DNA of 64,000 nt. Origin: Mesorhizobium sp. B2-4-15 (GTDB lineage Bacteria > Pseudomonadota > Alphaproteobacteria > Rhizobiales > Rhizobiaceae). Below the pieces are notes generated by a model that was given only the letters and a program-made list of their open reading frames with translations, searched no databases and was not told where the DNA came from. The DNA lies in assembly GCF_006658505.1 (NCBI RefSeq), contig NZ_VFUZ01000015.1, positions 82,452 to 146,451 on the forward strand. The letters run 5' to 3'. Of this stretch, positions 6,556 to 15,473 are shown one piece after another; the stretch's first letter is position 1; every line of letters begins with the position of its first letter. The translations under genes and the position numbers were made by a program.

Positions 6556-9008
6556 GCAGGGACTGGTGCGCTTGCATTGTCGGGCTTTTTATAGGGCGGC
6601 AGCCCCCTCGCCTCGCGCGAGAATTTGCGCTGTTCATGCCAGGGCCGGTATGGCCTGTCGACGGCGAAGCTGACGGTTGGCGGGCCGATCGCCGATTGGC
6701 GGTCGAAGAAGACCGCGGCACTTCCTTTGCGAGCGAGTTGCCGTTTGGTGACGACGAGAACCAGCGGGTTATGGCAGGCGTCATAGCCAGTAGCGTCGTT
6801 GACGACGATCACGTCGGCGAAACCGCAGGCCTTCCAGGTATTCTTGCGGTCTTCGACATGCGCGACGATCGCTCCGGAAGGGTGCCTGGCGAGACAGACG
6901 CCGTCTGTGCAGTAGAACGGTGCTCCCGGCGGCAGATTTACGGCATCGGCAATGGTGAACTGCCCATCAGCCTTGTTGAACACCTCCGGCACGACGATGC
7001 TTTCGGATACCAATGCGCGTTTCCAGTTGTCGACGGTGAATTCGTTCGGGCGTGCCCGGCTGACGGCGAGTTCGCCACCGCCGATCGGCACCGCGACCAG
7101 CCGCGCGTCTTCCGAGATCAGCACATCCGGTGTGCGCGTATGCGACACCGTCAACAGGCCGGCAAGCGCGAACGGGAGTGCGGCGAGCCGCAGCCATGTC
7201 GTCGCCATCGTCGCGATAACCAGGGCGACCGTCACCAGCAGCACGGACTGCTGCGAAATCAGTCCGACCGCATCTACCGGAGAGCGTTCCGATATCCACG
7301 CAGATATTGCGATCATTGCCGTCAGGCCTTTGCCCATCAGGTAAAGGGACGGCGCATCCAAGCCGAACGGCATCAGCAACGCGCTGGCGACGGCCAGGAA
7401 CATCACGACCGATACGATCGGCATGACGGCCAGATTGGCGAACAGGCTGAGCGGCGATACACGCTGGAAATGCCAAATGGCAAACAGCGTCGTAGCGCTG
7501 CCGGCGATAATGGAGGTCATAGCCAATCCACCCGTCGTCAGCAGGAATTTTTGTGTCAGAAGCCCTGGCAGGGATAGCTTCGGCGACGGCGGCCTCGTTT
7601 TTCGCGCACGATAATCCGCCCAACCGGCATAGGCGCCAACCAGGGCGGCGGTCGCGGCGAACGACATCTGGAAGCTCGGTCCGACCACCTCATGCGGCGA
7701 GACCAGGATAACGGCGATCGCTGAGATCGCCAGGTTGCGCATGGTCAGTGCCGCGCGATCGAACAGAACCGCGATCAGCATCACCGCCAGCATGATGAAG
7801 CTGCGTTCGGCGGCAACGACGACGCCCGAAATGACGAGATAGGCAGCGATCGAGAAGAGCGCTGCGGCGGCAGCGTATTTCTTCACCGGCCTTCGTGCGG
7901 AAAAATCTGGAAACAGCGCGAAGGCGCCGCGCAGCAGACCCATGACAGTGCCGGCGACCAGCGCCATGTGCAATCCGGAAATGGATATGATGTGATAGAT
8001 GCCGGTGCGCCGCATCGCCTCGTTGATTTCGTCGGGAATGCCGGCGCGCACACCGACGATCAGTGCCGCCGCGATCTCGCCCTCGGCGCCGCCGATGATA
8101 CCTGTGATGCGGCCGGCGACGGATTGGCGGGCATTTTCCACCGCCGACGACAGGCGAGCCGAAAGCAGCATGCCGTCGTCGGCTCTGACAATCCTGGGAT
8201 TGCCGAGAAAAAACCCGCTGCCGCCGATGCCGGCGAAATAGCTGTCGAAGGAGAAATCATAGCTGTCCGGCCGCACCGGACCGGTCGGCGGCAAGAGTTT
8301 GGCATAGCCTGATATCAACGAGCCGGCGGTCAATTCCGGCGGTATCTTGCGTGCCGAAAGCCGGACCCTTTCCGGCATATAGCGCAGTTTCGGCCGGGCG
8401 GTGGACGTCACGTCAATGGTCAGCCGGATGCGGCCGGTCTCCATCCGATCGAGCGAGACGACGCGACCCGTCACTTCAGTCGAAATCTCCGAGCCCAGCA
8501 TTCGTGTTCCGGCCCGCCATGTTTCGACCTTCGCCGCGAGCAGGCCCAGCGCGCACAGCAGCATTGCCGTAAAACACAGGTGGGTTTTTGGCCGGGAACG
8601 CGAGGCAAGCGCACAGAGCGCCGTCAGTACGACGACTGCTACAGGCTTGGCAAAATCAGGCTCCGCCGCCAGCGAATAGTAGCCGATCGCTCCGGTGGCC
8701 AGACAGACCGGCACCAGCAGGAAGGCGATGCCCCGGTCAAGTTCCAGTTCCGCCGCCTTGGCCACGCCATGGCGCAGGCGAGGCAATGATGTCAGGCCGA
8801 ATTGCCGGCGCACGCGCGCAATCCTGCCCGCGGCAGGCGGTGGATTTGGTGCAGGGATATCCGTCTGCAGCGGCCGGGTAGCGGGCGCGGGCACGAGGGA
8901 TGTCGGCGATGGCAACGGGATAGCCGGAGGCGTTGCAAACAAGGACCGTTCGCTGACGCCAGCAACAGCGTCCTCGCCCCGATCCGAGCCCCGGCCTCGT
9001 CCAGCCAT
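6549..9008 (-). CDS. comEC: ComEC/Rec2-family membrane protein (competence-type DNA channel)
   Basis: Large polytopic protein of about 819 residues. Order: a proline-rich N-terminal region, a DUF4131-like segment with two membrane helices (residues about 70-270), then the multi-helix Competence domain with the typical motif GIYHIISISGLHMALVAG, and a soluble C-terminal part. In competent bacteria ComEC carries one DNA strand through the inner membrane; many rhizobia keep it without known competence. The C-terminal part resembles the short alphaproteobacterial form and lacks an obvious HxHxDH metallo-lactamase motif. ATG 9008 is chosen because the longer frame would overlap gltX. Confidence 0.85.
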   Translation of the reverse strand: MAGRGRGSDRGEDAVAGVSERSLFATPPAIPLPSPTSLVPAPATRPLQTDIPAPNPPPAAGRIARVRRQFGLTSLPRLRHGVAKAAELELDRGIAFLLVPVCLATGAIGYYSLAAEPDFAKPVAVVVLTALCALASRSRPKTHLCFTAMLLCALGLLAAKVETWRAGTRMLGSEISTEVTGRVVSLDRMETGRIRLTIDVTSTARPKLRYMPERVRLSARKIPPELTAGSLISGYAKLLPPTGPVRPDSYDFSFDSYFAGIGGSGFFLGNPRIVRADDGMLLSARLSSAVENARQSVAGRITGIIGGAEGEIAAALIVGVRAGIPDEINEAMRRTGIYHIISISGLHMALVAGTVMGLLRGAFALFPDFSARRPVKKYAAAAALFSIAAYLVISGVVVAAERSFIMLAVMLIAVLFDRAALTMRNLAISAIAVILVSPHEVVGPSFQMSFAATAALVGAYAGWADYRARKTRPPSPKLSLPGLLTQKFLLTTGGLAMTSIIAGSATTLFAIWHFQRVSPLSLFANLAVMPIVSVVMFLAVASALLMPFGLDAPSLYLMGKGLTAMIAISAWISERSPVDAVGLISQQSVLLVTVALVIATMATTWLRLAALPFALAGLLTVSHTRTPDVLISEDARLVAVPIGGGELAVSRARPNEFTVDNWKRALVSESIVVPEVFNKADGQFTIADAVNLPPGAPFYCTDGVCLARHPSGAIVAHVEDRKNTWKACGFADVIVVNDATGYDACHNPLVLVVTKRQLARKGSAAVFFDRQSAIGPPTVSFAVDRPYRPWHEQRKFSREARGLPPYKKPDNASAPVPAQ

Positions 9009-9110
9009 CGGGTCTGCCCCTTGCACCCCTGACGCCCTATGGTACATGAACCCGCGACGCGCGAAAGTCCGCGCAACCGAACCCCGCCTCAGATGGTTTC
9101 CGAGAGTTTC

Positions 9111-10535
9111 ATGTCCGACAAGGTCGTCACCCGTTTTGCCCCTTCGCCCACCGGCTATCTGCACATCGGCGGCGCCCGCACGGCGTTGTTCAACTGGCTT
9201 TATGCCAAGCACACCGGCGGCACGATGCTGCTGCGCATCGAGGACACCGATCGCGAGCGTTCGACCGATGCTGCGACGGCCGCCATCCTGGACGGACTCT
9301 CCTGGCTCGGTCTTGGCTGGGACGGCGACGCTGTCTCCCAATTCGAGCGCGCGCCGCGGCATCGCGAGGTGGCCGAGGAACTCGTGCGCCTAGGCAAGGC
9401 CTACCACAGCTACGAGACGCCTGCCGAGCTGGAGGCGATGCGCGAGGCAGCGCGTGCCAAGGGCCTGCCGCCACGCTACAACGGCCAGTGGCGCGATCGT
9501 GATCCATCCGAGGCGCCTCCGGGGGTCAAGGGCGCCATCCGCATCAAGGCGCCAACCGAGGGCGAGACGGTAGTTGACGACCGTGTCCAGGGCGAGGTGC
9601 GATTCCCCAACAAGGATCTCGACGATTTCATCATTCTGCGTTCGGACGGCAACCCGACCTACATGCACGCCGTCGTCGTCGACGACCACGACATGGGCGT
9701 TACGCATATCATTCGGGGCGACGACCACCTGACCAATGCGGCCCGCCAGACGGTGATCTACAACGCCATGGGCTGGGAGGTGCCATCGATGTCGCACATC
9801 CCGCTGATCCACGGCGCCGACGGTGCCAAGCTGTCGAAGCGCCATGGCGCGCTCGGCGTCGAGGCCTATCGCGCCATGGGCTACCTGCCGGAGGCACTGC
9901 TCAACTACCTGGCGCGCCTCGGCTGGAGCCATGGCGACGACGAGATCATGTCGATCAAGGATATGATCTCCTGGTTCGACATCGGCGACGTCAACAAAGG
10001 CGCCGCCCGTTTCGATTTCGCCAAGCTGGAGGCGCTGAACGGCGTCCATATGCGCCGCATGAGCGACGCGGAACTGTTCGACATCTTCATCGCCACCCTG
10101 CCCTATCTCCAGGGCGGCCCGGCGATGGCCGCGCGCCTCAACGAGCATAACAAGGCGCAATTGCTGGCAGCCCTTCCGGGCCTGAAGGAGCGCGCCAAGA
10201 CACTGGTAGAACTCGTCGATGGCGCCGCTTACCTGTTTGCGGAGCGGCCGCTGCCGGTCGACGAGAAGGCGGCGCTGCTGCTCAATGGCGATTCCCGCAA
10301 GATCCTGCGCGGCGCTCACGAAGCCTTGAATGCGCTTTCGGGCGACTGGACGGCCGCCGCCGCGGAGGCCGCGATCCGCGACTATGCGCTGGCCGGAGGC
10401 CACAAGCTGGGCGCCGTGGCACAGCCCTTGCGCGCCGCCCTGACCGGCAAAAGCACCTCGCCTGGCGTGTTCGACGTGCTTGCCGTGCTGGGGCGTGAGG
10501 AAAGCCTGGGTCGCATATCGGATCAAATCGATTAG
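9111..10535 (+). CDS. gltX: Glutamyl-tRNA synthetase
   Basis: Class I aminoacyl-tRNA synthetase that loads glutamate on tRNA(Glu). Seen: FAPSPTGYLHIGGARTALFN with the HIGH-type motif near residue 17, and the KMSKS-type loop KLSKRHG near 244. 474 residues, the family length. Start at ATG 9111 (MSDKV); an ATG six codons upstream (9093) is possible. Rhizobia carry GatCAB (here at 42.9-45.2 kb) for tRNA(Gln), so this enzyme may be non-discriminating; a second gltX is common in the group. Divergent from comEC. Confidence 0.95.
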   Translation: MSDKVVTRFAPSPTGYLHIGGARTALFNWLYAKHTGGTMLLRIEDTDRERSTDAATAAILDGLSWLGLGWDGDAVSQFERAPRHREVAEELVRLGKAYHSYETPAELEAMREAARAKGLPPRYNGQWRDRDPSEAPPGVKGAIRIKAPTEGETVVDDRVQGEVRFPNKDLDDFIILRSDGNPTYMHAVVVDDHDMGVTHIIRGDDHLTNAARQTVIYNAMGWEVPSMSHIPLIHGADGAKLSKRHGALGVEAYRAMGYLPEALLNYLARLGWSHGDDEIMSIKDMISWFDIGDVNKGAARFDFAKLEALNGVHMRRMSDAELFDIFIATLPYLQGGPAMAARLNEHNKAQLLAALPGLKERAKTLVELVDGAAYLFAERPLPVDEKAALLLNGDSRKILRGAHEALNALSGDWTAAAAEAAIRDYALAGGHKLGAVAQPLRAALTGKSTSPGVFDVLAVLGREESLGRISDQID

Positions 10536-10719
10536 GAGCAAACTGGCCCAAAAAGATTGGCATTGAAAGGCGGGTTTCGCAGTGCAACATTAGGCCTTGG
10601 CCCAATCTGGCACGCACCTCCTAAAATGCGGTGGCGAATACGCGCATTGCAGTGATTTCGACGTGTCGCTTCGCAGAAATTTGCCTTTGCCGGCATGAGG
10701 AAACAAGAAGGAGTTTGCA

Positions 10720-12048
10720 ATGACCGAAGCTGCGACAAAACTGGAATTTGGCGGCAAGACCCAGGAGGCCACGGCCAAGCTGGAGCTCGGCGGCAAGACT
10801 CATGAGTTCAAAGTGCGAAGTGGCTCCGTCGGGCCAGATGTCATCGACATTGCCACACTTTACAGCACCACCGGCGCCTTCACCTACGATCCCGGCTTCA
10901 CCTCGACCGCGAGCTGCGAATCGGAGATCACCTTCATCGACGGCGATGCGGGCATTCTCCTGCATCGCGGCTACCCGATCGACCAGTTGGCGGAACACGG
11001 CGACTTCCTCGAGGTCTGCTACCTCCTGCTCTACGGCGAACTCCCCACCAAGGCGCAGAAGGACGATTTCGATTACCGCGTGACGCGCCACACAATGGTG
11101 CACGAGCAGATGTCGCGCTTCTTCACCGGCTTCCGCCGCGACGCGCACCCGATGGCGGTGATGTGCGGCGTGGTCGGTGCGCTGTCGGCTTTCTATCACG
11201 ACTCCACCGACATCTCCGACCCGTACCAGCGCATGGTCGCTTCCATGCGGCTGATCGCCAAGATGCCGACGATCGCGGCCATGGCCTACAAGTATCACAT
11301 CGGCCAGCCCTTCATTTACCCGAAAAATGATCTCGGTTTCGCGGCAAACTTCCTGCATATGTGCTTCGCAGTGCCTTGCGAGGAGTACAAGATCAACCCG
11401 GTGCTGGCCCGCGCCATGGAGCGCATCTTCATCCTGCACGCCGATCACGAGCAGAACGCCTCGACCTCCACGGTTCGCCTCGCCGGCTCTTCGGGCGCCA
11501 ACCCGTTTGCGTGCATCGCCGCCGGCATTGCCTGCCTGTGGGGCCCGGCGCATGGCGGCGCCAATGAAGCGGCGCTCAACATGCTGGGCGAGATCGGCCA
11601 TGTCGATCACATCCCGGAGTTCATCGCCCGCGCCAAGGACAAGAACGACCCGTTCCGGCTGATGGGCTTCGGCCACCGCGTCTACAAGAACTACGATCCG
11701 CGCGCCAAGATCATGCAGAAAACGGCGCACGAGGTTCTGGGCGAGCTCGGCATCAAGGACGATCCGCTGCTCGACATCGCCATGGAACTGGAAAAGATCG
11801 CGCTGACCGATCCTTATTTCATCGAGAAGAAGCTCTACCCGAATGTCGACTTCTATTCCGGCATCACGCTAAAGGCGCTGGGCTTCCCCACCACCATGTT
11901 CACGGTGCTGTTCGCCGTCGCCCGCACTGTCGGCTGGATCGCGCAGTGGAAAGAGATGATCGAGGATCCGCGCCAGAAGATCGGCCGCCCGCGCCAGCTC
12001 TATACTGGCGCGCCGGAGCGCGATTACGTGCCGATCGCCAAGCGGTGA
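10720..12048 (+). CDS. gltA: Citrate synthase
   Basis: Condenses oxaloacetate and acetyl-CoA to citrate, entry of the TCA cycle. 442 residues of the Gram-negative hexameric type. Seen: the catalytic signature GFGHRVYKNYDPRAK with His and, later, the aspartate of VDFYSG; WGPAHGGANEA holds the other active-site histidine. Ribosome binding site AGAAGGAG before the ATG. Odd: the first 30 residues contain a near-duplicate, KLEFGGKTQE and KLELGGKTHE, while most relatives begin with one copy. It stands alone, convergent with lpxB. Confidence 0.96.
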   Translation: MTEAATKLEFGGKTQEATAKLELGGKTHEFKVRSGSVGPDVIDIATLYSTTGAFTYDPGFTSTASCESEITFIDGDAGILLHRGYPIDQLAEHGDFLEVCYLLLYGELPTKAQKDDFDYRVTRHTMVHEQMSRFFTGFRRDAHPMAVMCGVVGALSAFYHDSTDISDPYQRMVASMRLIAKMPTIAAMAYKYHIGQPFIYPKNDLGFAANFLHMCFAVPCEEYKINPVLARAMERIFILHADHEQNASTSTVRLAGSSGANPFACIAAGIACLWGPAHGGANEAALNMLGEIGHVDHIPEFIARAKDKNDPFRLMGFGHRVYKNYDPRAKIMQKTAHEVLGELGIKDDPLLDIAMELEKIALTDPYFIEKKLYPNVDFYSGITLKALGFPTTMFTVLFAVARTVGWIAQWKEMIEDPRQKIGRPRQLYTGAPERDYVPIAKR

Positions 12049-12062
12049 ATTCGGGCAGTTGG

Positions 12063-12117
12063 TAGTCAGTAGTCAGTAGTGAAGAATCGTCATTCCTTTC
12101 ACTACTCACTACTCACT
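12063..12117. repeat. GTAGTCA/GTAGTGA heptamer repeats forming a hairpin between gltA and lpxB
   Basis: Tandem heptamers (GTAGTCA, then GTAGTGA) on the left are mirrored by ACTACTC units on the right. Arms 12069-12083 and 12098-12112 pair at 14 of 15 positions across a 14-base loop. It fills the gap between two convergent genes and could act as a two-way terminator or mRNA end stabiliser, but there is no T run. Similar ACTACTCACT strings are, from memory, frequent in Mesorhizobium intergenic DNA. Confidence 0.65.
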
Positions 12118-13280
12118 CACTTGACATACCGCATCACGACAGCCGCCGCGATTTCGCCGGACGGCCTGTCCGTCGCCATGCGCCGTGCGATCTCGGCAAA
12201 CCCGTCTTTCTGCCAGGCGCGGATGCCGGTGTCGGTCAACAACCCTTCCAACTGGCGCGCCAGATTGTTCGGTTTGACGTACTCGTTGTAGAACTCCGGG
12301 ATCAGCGCGCGATCCGAGATCAGGTTGGGCAGCAGCGCCGACCAGACGGTAACGAGATACGGCGCGACGACGCGCGCGACAGGGTCGAGGCGGTAGCAGG
12401 AGACCATCGGCACACCGGACAATGCCAGTTCCAGGGAGACCGTGCCGGACGCGATCAACGCCGCGTCGGCTTTGCCGAAGGCCTGCCATTTACGCTCGGG
12501 CTCCAGGATGATCTCGGGTTTCTCATCCCAGCGCGTGACAGCGGACCGGACGGTGTCCGCGACATGAGGCACCGTCGGCAACATCAGCCGAAGGCGGTGT
12601 CCGCGCGCCCGCAGCATCGACACGGTCTCGCCAAACGGCTCCAGCAGTCGCCGCACCTCGCCGCGCCGCGAGCCGGGCAGGACAAGCAGCGTCTTCACGC
12701 GGTCCGGCGAAAGGTCGCGCGGCTGCCCCTGAGCCTTTGCCGCCGAGAGCACACCCGCATCATGGGTCAGACGGTGCCCGACATAGGTGCCGGGCGGGCC
12801 GTCAAGTCTCGCGAGCTCCTTCACTTCGAACGGCAGGATGCACAGGATATGATCGACATAGGGCTTCATCGCCATCGCCCTGCCCGGCCGCCATGCCCAG
12901 ACGCTCGGGCAGACATAGTGGACGATCGGGATCGATGGGTTGGCCGCACGCACCTTCCTGGCGACGCGCAACGAAAAGTCCGGGCTGTCGATGGTGATCA
13001 GGCAGTCGGGCTTGGCGTCGGCGATCATCCCGGCCATCTGGCCGATCCGCTGCATCAGGCGCGGCAGATCGCGCAGGACGGCACTGAAACCCATCAGCGC
13101 GACCTCGCCGGCATCGAAGGGCGAAACCAGCCCTAGCCTCTGCAGATGGCGGCCGCCGAGGCCGACGAGTTGCACCTCGCGGCCTGTCGACGCCTTCAGC
13201 GAACGCACGATGTCGGCGCCCAGGAGATCGCCGGATTCTTCACCGGCCACGATTGCAATCTTCAGCGCCTTGTCAGCCAT
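12117..13280 (-). CDS. lpxB: Lipid-A-disaccharide synthase
   Basis: GT19 glycosyltransferase that joins UDP-2,3-diacylglucosamine and lipid X into the lipid A disaccharide at the inner membrane. 387 residues. Seen: IVAGEESGDLLGADIV at the N-terminus, the family stretch IVHYVCPSVWAWRPGRA, and GTVSLELALSGVPMVSCYR with the donor-site glutamate. The start at ATG 13280 overlaps the lpxI stop by eight bases (ATGGCTGA), pointing to translational coupling. Last gene of the lipid A run. Confidence 0.95.
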   Translation of the reverse strand: MADKALKIAIVAGEESGDLLGADIVRSLKASTGREVQLVGLGGRHLQRLGLVSPFDAGEVALMGFSAVLRDLPRLMQRIGQMAGMIADAKPDCLITIDSPDFSLRVARKVRAANPSIPIVHYVCPSVWAWRPGRAMAMKPYVDHILCILPFEVKELARLDGPPGTYVGHRLTHDAGVLSAAKAQGQPRDLSPDRVKTLLVLPGSRRGEVRRLLEPFGETVSMLRARGHRLRLMLPTVPHVADTVRSAVTRWDEKPEIILEPERKWQAFGKADAALIASGTVSLELALSGVPMVSCYRLDPVARVVAPYLVTVWSALLPNLISDRALIPEFYNEYVKPNNLARQLEGLLTDTGIRAWQKDGFAEIARRMATDRPSGEIAAAVVMRYVK

Positions 13281-14172
13281 GTGGCGGCTCCGTTGCTGGC
13301 AGGCCGACAATGAACAGGCCGAGCGCGTTCGCGCGCGCAAGCGTCACCGGTCCTTCGAGGACGAGCGATCGTCCGGCCTCGACCGCAATGCCGGCAAGTC
13401 CCGCCGCATGCGCCGCCTCGACCGTCTGTGGTCCGATCGACGGCAGGTCGGCGCGCAGTTCCTGGCCAGGTTTGGCACACTTGACCAGAACCCCACGGGT
13501 CTTGCCGGCAAGCCGGCCGTGGCGGCGCAGCTCTCGTGTTCTTTCGAGCAGGCCGTGCGTACCTTCGATGCCTTCGAGCGCAATCGCCCGGCCACCGACA
13601 GCAATCGCCGCCTGGCCGATATCGAGCGCCCCGATGGCCTTGGCTGCCTGCCTCGCCGCTTCGATGTCGCGCCAGTCCGATTGCTTCGGTGCCGTCGCGG
13701 TCAGCGTGCCTTCGCCGGCGGCGAGCTCGGGAACGACCTGATGCGCGCCGATCACCTTGATGCCCCGCTTTTCCAGACCGCGTGTCACGACCTTCAGCAG
13801 GCCGTCATCGCCACGCGCCAGCGCCATGATCACCGACGGCACAATCGCCAGCAAGCCAAGGCTCAGGCGAATCTTGGCCAATTGCGGCCTGCGTTTGATC
13901 TCGCCGGCCAGAACCAGATGCGTGATTCCATACCGCTTCAGCGTCGGCACCAACGAACCGATCTGCTCCAGGGCCAGGCTGTCGTGCTCGTAACGGCGCA
14001 GGTCCTGCTGGCGATCGGCTTCGCCCTCCATCAACAGGACGAAAGGCGGATAACCGTGTGTGGCCAAGCCTCGAGCGACTTCGACCGGAAGACTGCCGCC
14101 ACCGGCGATGATGCCAACCCTGGCATCAGGCGGCAGATCCAGACCGCTTGCCGCTGTCTTAGTCTTCATCAT
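13273..14172 (-). CDS. lpxI: UDP-2,3-diacylglucosamine pyrophosphatase, LpxI type
   Basis: Hydrolyses UDP-2,3-diacylglucosamine to lipid X and UMP; the alphaproteobacterial replacement of LpxH. About 299 residues. Seen: VGIIAGGGSLPVEVA at the N-terminus and PSIGPQTVEAAHAAGLAGIAVEAG near the C-terminus, both typical of the DUF1009/LpxI family. It sits between lpxA and lpxB as in other rhizobia. Its start overlaps the lpxA end; ATGs at 14178, 14172 and 14169 are all in frame and the exact one is not certain. Confidence 0.93.
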   Translation of the reverse strand: MMKTKTAASGLDLPPDARVGIIAGGGSLPVEVARGLATHGYPPFVLLMEGEADRQQDLRRYEHDSLALEQIGSLVPTLKRYGITHLVLAGEIKRRPQLAKIRLSLGLLAIVPSVIMALARGDDGLLKVVTRGLEKRGIKVIGAHQVVPELAAGEGTLTATAPKQSDWRDIEAARQAAKAIGALDIGQAAIAVGGRAIALEGIEGTHGLLERTRELRRHGRLAGKTRGVLVKCAKPGQELRADLPSIGPQTVEAAHAAGLAGIAVEAGRSLVLEGPVTLARANALGLFIVGLPATEPPHG

Positions 14173-14998
14173 CGGCATCGTCGCCATCGCCGCCCTTGAG
14201 CGATGGCACCGCATAGTGCCGCTTGCCGCGACTGGTGATGAAATCGATGATCTTCATCGCGGTTGGGGACGAAGCGAACTCCGCTTTGGCGAACTCGATG
14301 TTTTCGCCAACGGTGCGGGAACGGTCGAAGATCGTCTTGTAGGCTTTCCGCAGCAAATGGATTTCGGACCTTGGCAGGCCGGAACGCTTCAGGCCGATAA
14401 TGTTGAGGCCCCGCAGGCTGGCGCGGTTACCAACGGCGATGGCGTAAGGAATGACATCGCCCACGATCGCGGAGCAACCGCCCAGAAACGCGTTGTCGCC
14501 AACGCGCACGAACTGATGAACGGCGGTCAGGCCGCCAATATAGACATTGTTGCCGATTTCGCAGTGGCCGCCCAGCGTCGCCCCATTGGCGAAGGTGGCG
14601 TTGTTGCCGACCACGCAATCATGGGCGATATGGGCGTAGGCGAGGAAATTGCCGTTGTCGCCCACCGTCGTTTCGCCGCGGCTGGTGTCGGTGCCGACAT
14701 GCATGGTGACGCCTTCGCGGATGGTGCAGTTCGCGCCGATGACCAGTGTGGTGCGTCCGCCCTTGTGCTTGGTGTTCTGCGGCGGCCCACCCAGTATCGC
14801 CATCGGGTAGACCTTGGTCGAGGCACCGATGGTGGTCGCGCCCATCACCGAGACATGACCGGCCAGTTCGACACCGTCGCCGATCACGGCATCGGCGCTG
14901 ATATGACAAAACGGCCCTATACGAACATCCTGGCCAATCTGGGCGCCTTCTTCCACGACGGAGGAAGGATGGATTGAAGTCTTGATTTTCATAAGCAC
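14159..14998 (-). CDS. lpxA: UDP-N-acetylglucosamine O-acyltransferase
   Basis: Moves a 3-hydroxyacyl chain from ACP to UDP-GlcNAc, the first lipid A step. 279 residues made mostly of left-handed beta-helix hexapeptide repeats, with a helical C-terminal end. Seen: HPSSVVEEGAQIG start, catalytic His in AYAHIAHDC and the GGLTAVHQFVRVG motif. Ends in an acidic tail GDGDDADDED. Starts eight bases after the fabZ stop; ATG 14998 or 14992 are both possible. Confidence 0.96.
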   Translation of the reverse strand: MLMKIKTSIHPSSVVEEGAQIGQDVRIGPFCHISADAVIGDGVELAGHVSVMGATTIGASTKVYPMAILGGPPQNTKHKGGRTTLVIGANCTIREGVTMHVGTDTSRGETTVGDNGNFLAYAHIAHDCVVGNNATFANGATLGGHCEIGNNVYIGGLTAVHQFVRVGDNAFLGGCSAIVGDVIPYAIAVGNRASLRGLNIIGLKRSGLPRSEIHLLRKAYKTIFDRSRTVGENIEFAKAEFASSPTAMKIIDFITSRGKRHYAVPSLKGGDGDDADDED

Positions 14999-15005
14999 TC
15001 GATCG

Positions 15006-15473
15006 TCAGTCGCCGGTGACCATCATGGCTGAAATCTCGGCCTCGGCCGCCTTGGTGCCCTCGACCATGGCTTCGCAGGCGAATTTGAGCAGGTTGCCGC
15101 GCTTTTTGATTTTCTTGACGTGGATCTTCAACTGGTCGCCGGGAACGACCGGTTTGCGGAATTTGGCGTTGTCGATGGTCAGGAAATAGACCAGCGATGG
15201 CTTCGATGCCCCAAGGCTGCGGATGCAGATGGCGCCGGCCGTCTGCGCCATTGCCTCGACGATCAGCACGCCCGGCATCACCGGCTGCTCGGGGAAATGG
15301 CCTTGAAAATGCGGCTCGTTGATGGTGACGTTCTTGATGCCAATGGCGGATTCATCGCCATCGATGTCAACAATACGGTCGATCATCAGGAATGGATAAC
15401 GATGCGGCAGAAGCTTCATCAGCCCCATTATGTCGACCGCTTCCAGCGTCGTCGCCGCCACCATGTCAGCCAT
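15006..15473 (-). CDS. fabZ: 3-hydroxyacyl-ACP dehydratase
   Basis: Removes water from 3-hydroxyacyl-ACP in fatty acid elongation, so it competes with LpxA and LpxD for the same acyl-ACP pool. 155 residues with a single hotdog fold. Seen: LPHRYPFLMIDRI with the catalytic histidine, and HFPEQPVMPGVLIVEAMAQ with the catalytic glutamate. ATG overlaps the lpxD stop by eight bases through ATGGCTGA. Confidence 0.96.
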   Translation of the reverse strand: MADMVAATTLEAVDIMGLMKLLPHRYPFLMIDRIVDIDGDESAIGIKNVTINEPHFQGHFPEQPVMPGVLIVEAMAQTAGAICIRSLGASKPSLVYFLTIDNAKFRKPVVPGDQLKIHVKKIKKRGNLLKFACEAMVEGTKAAEAEISAMMVTGD

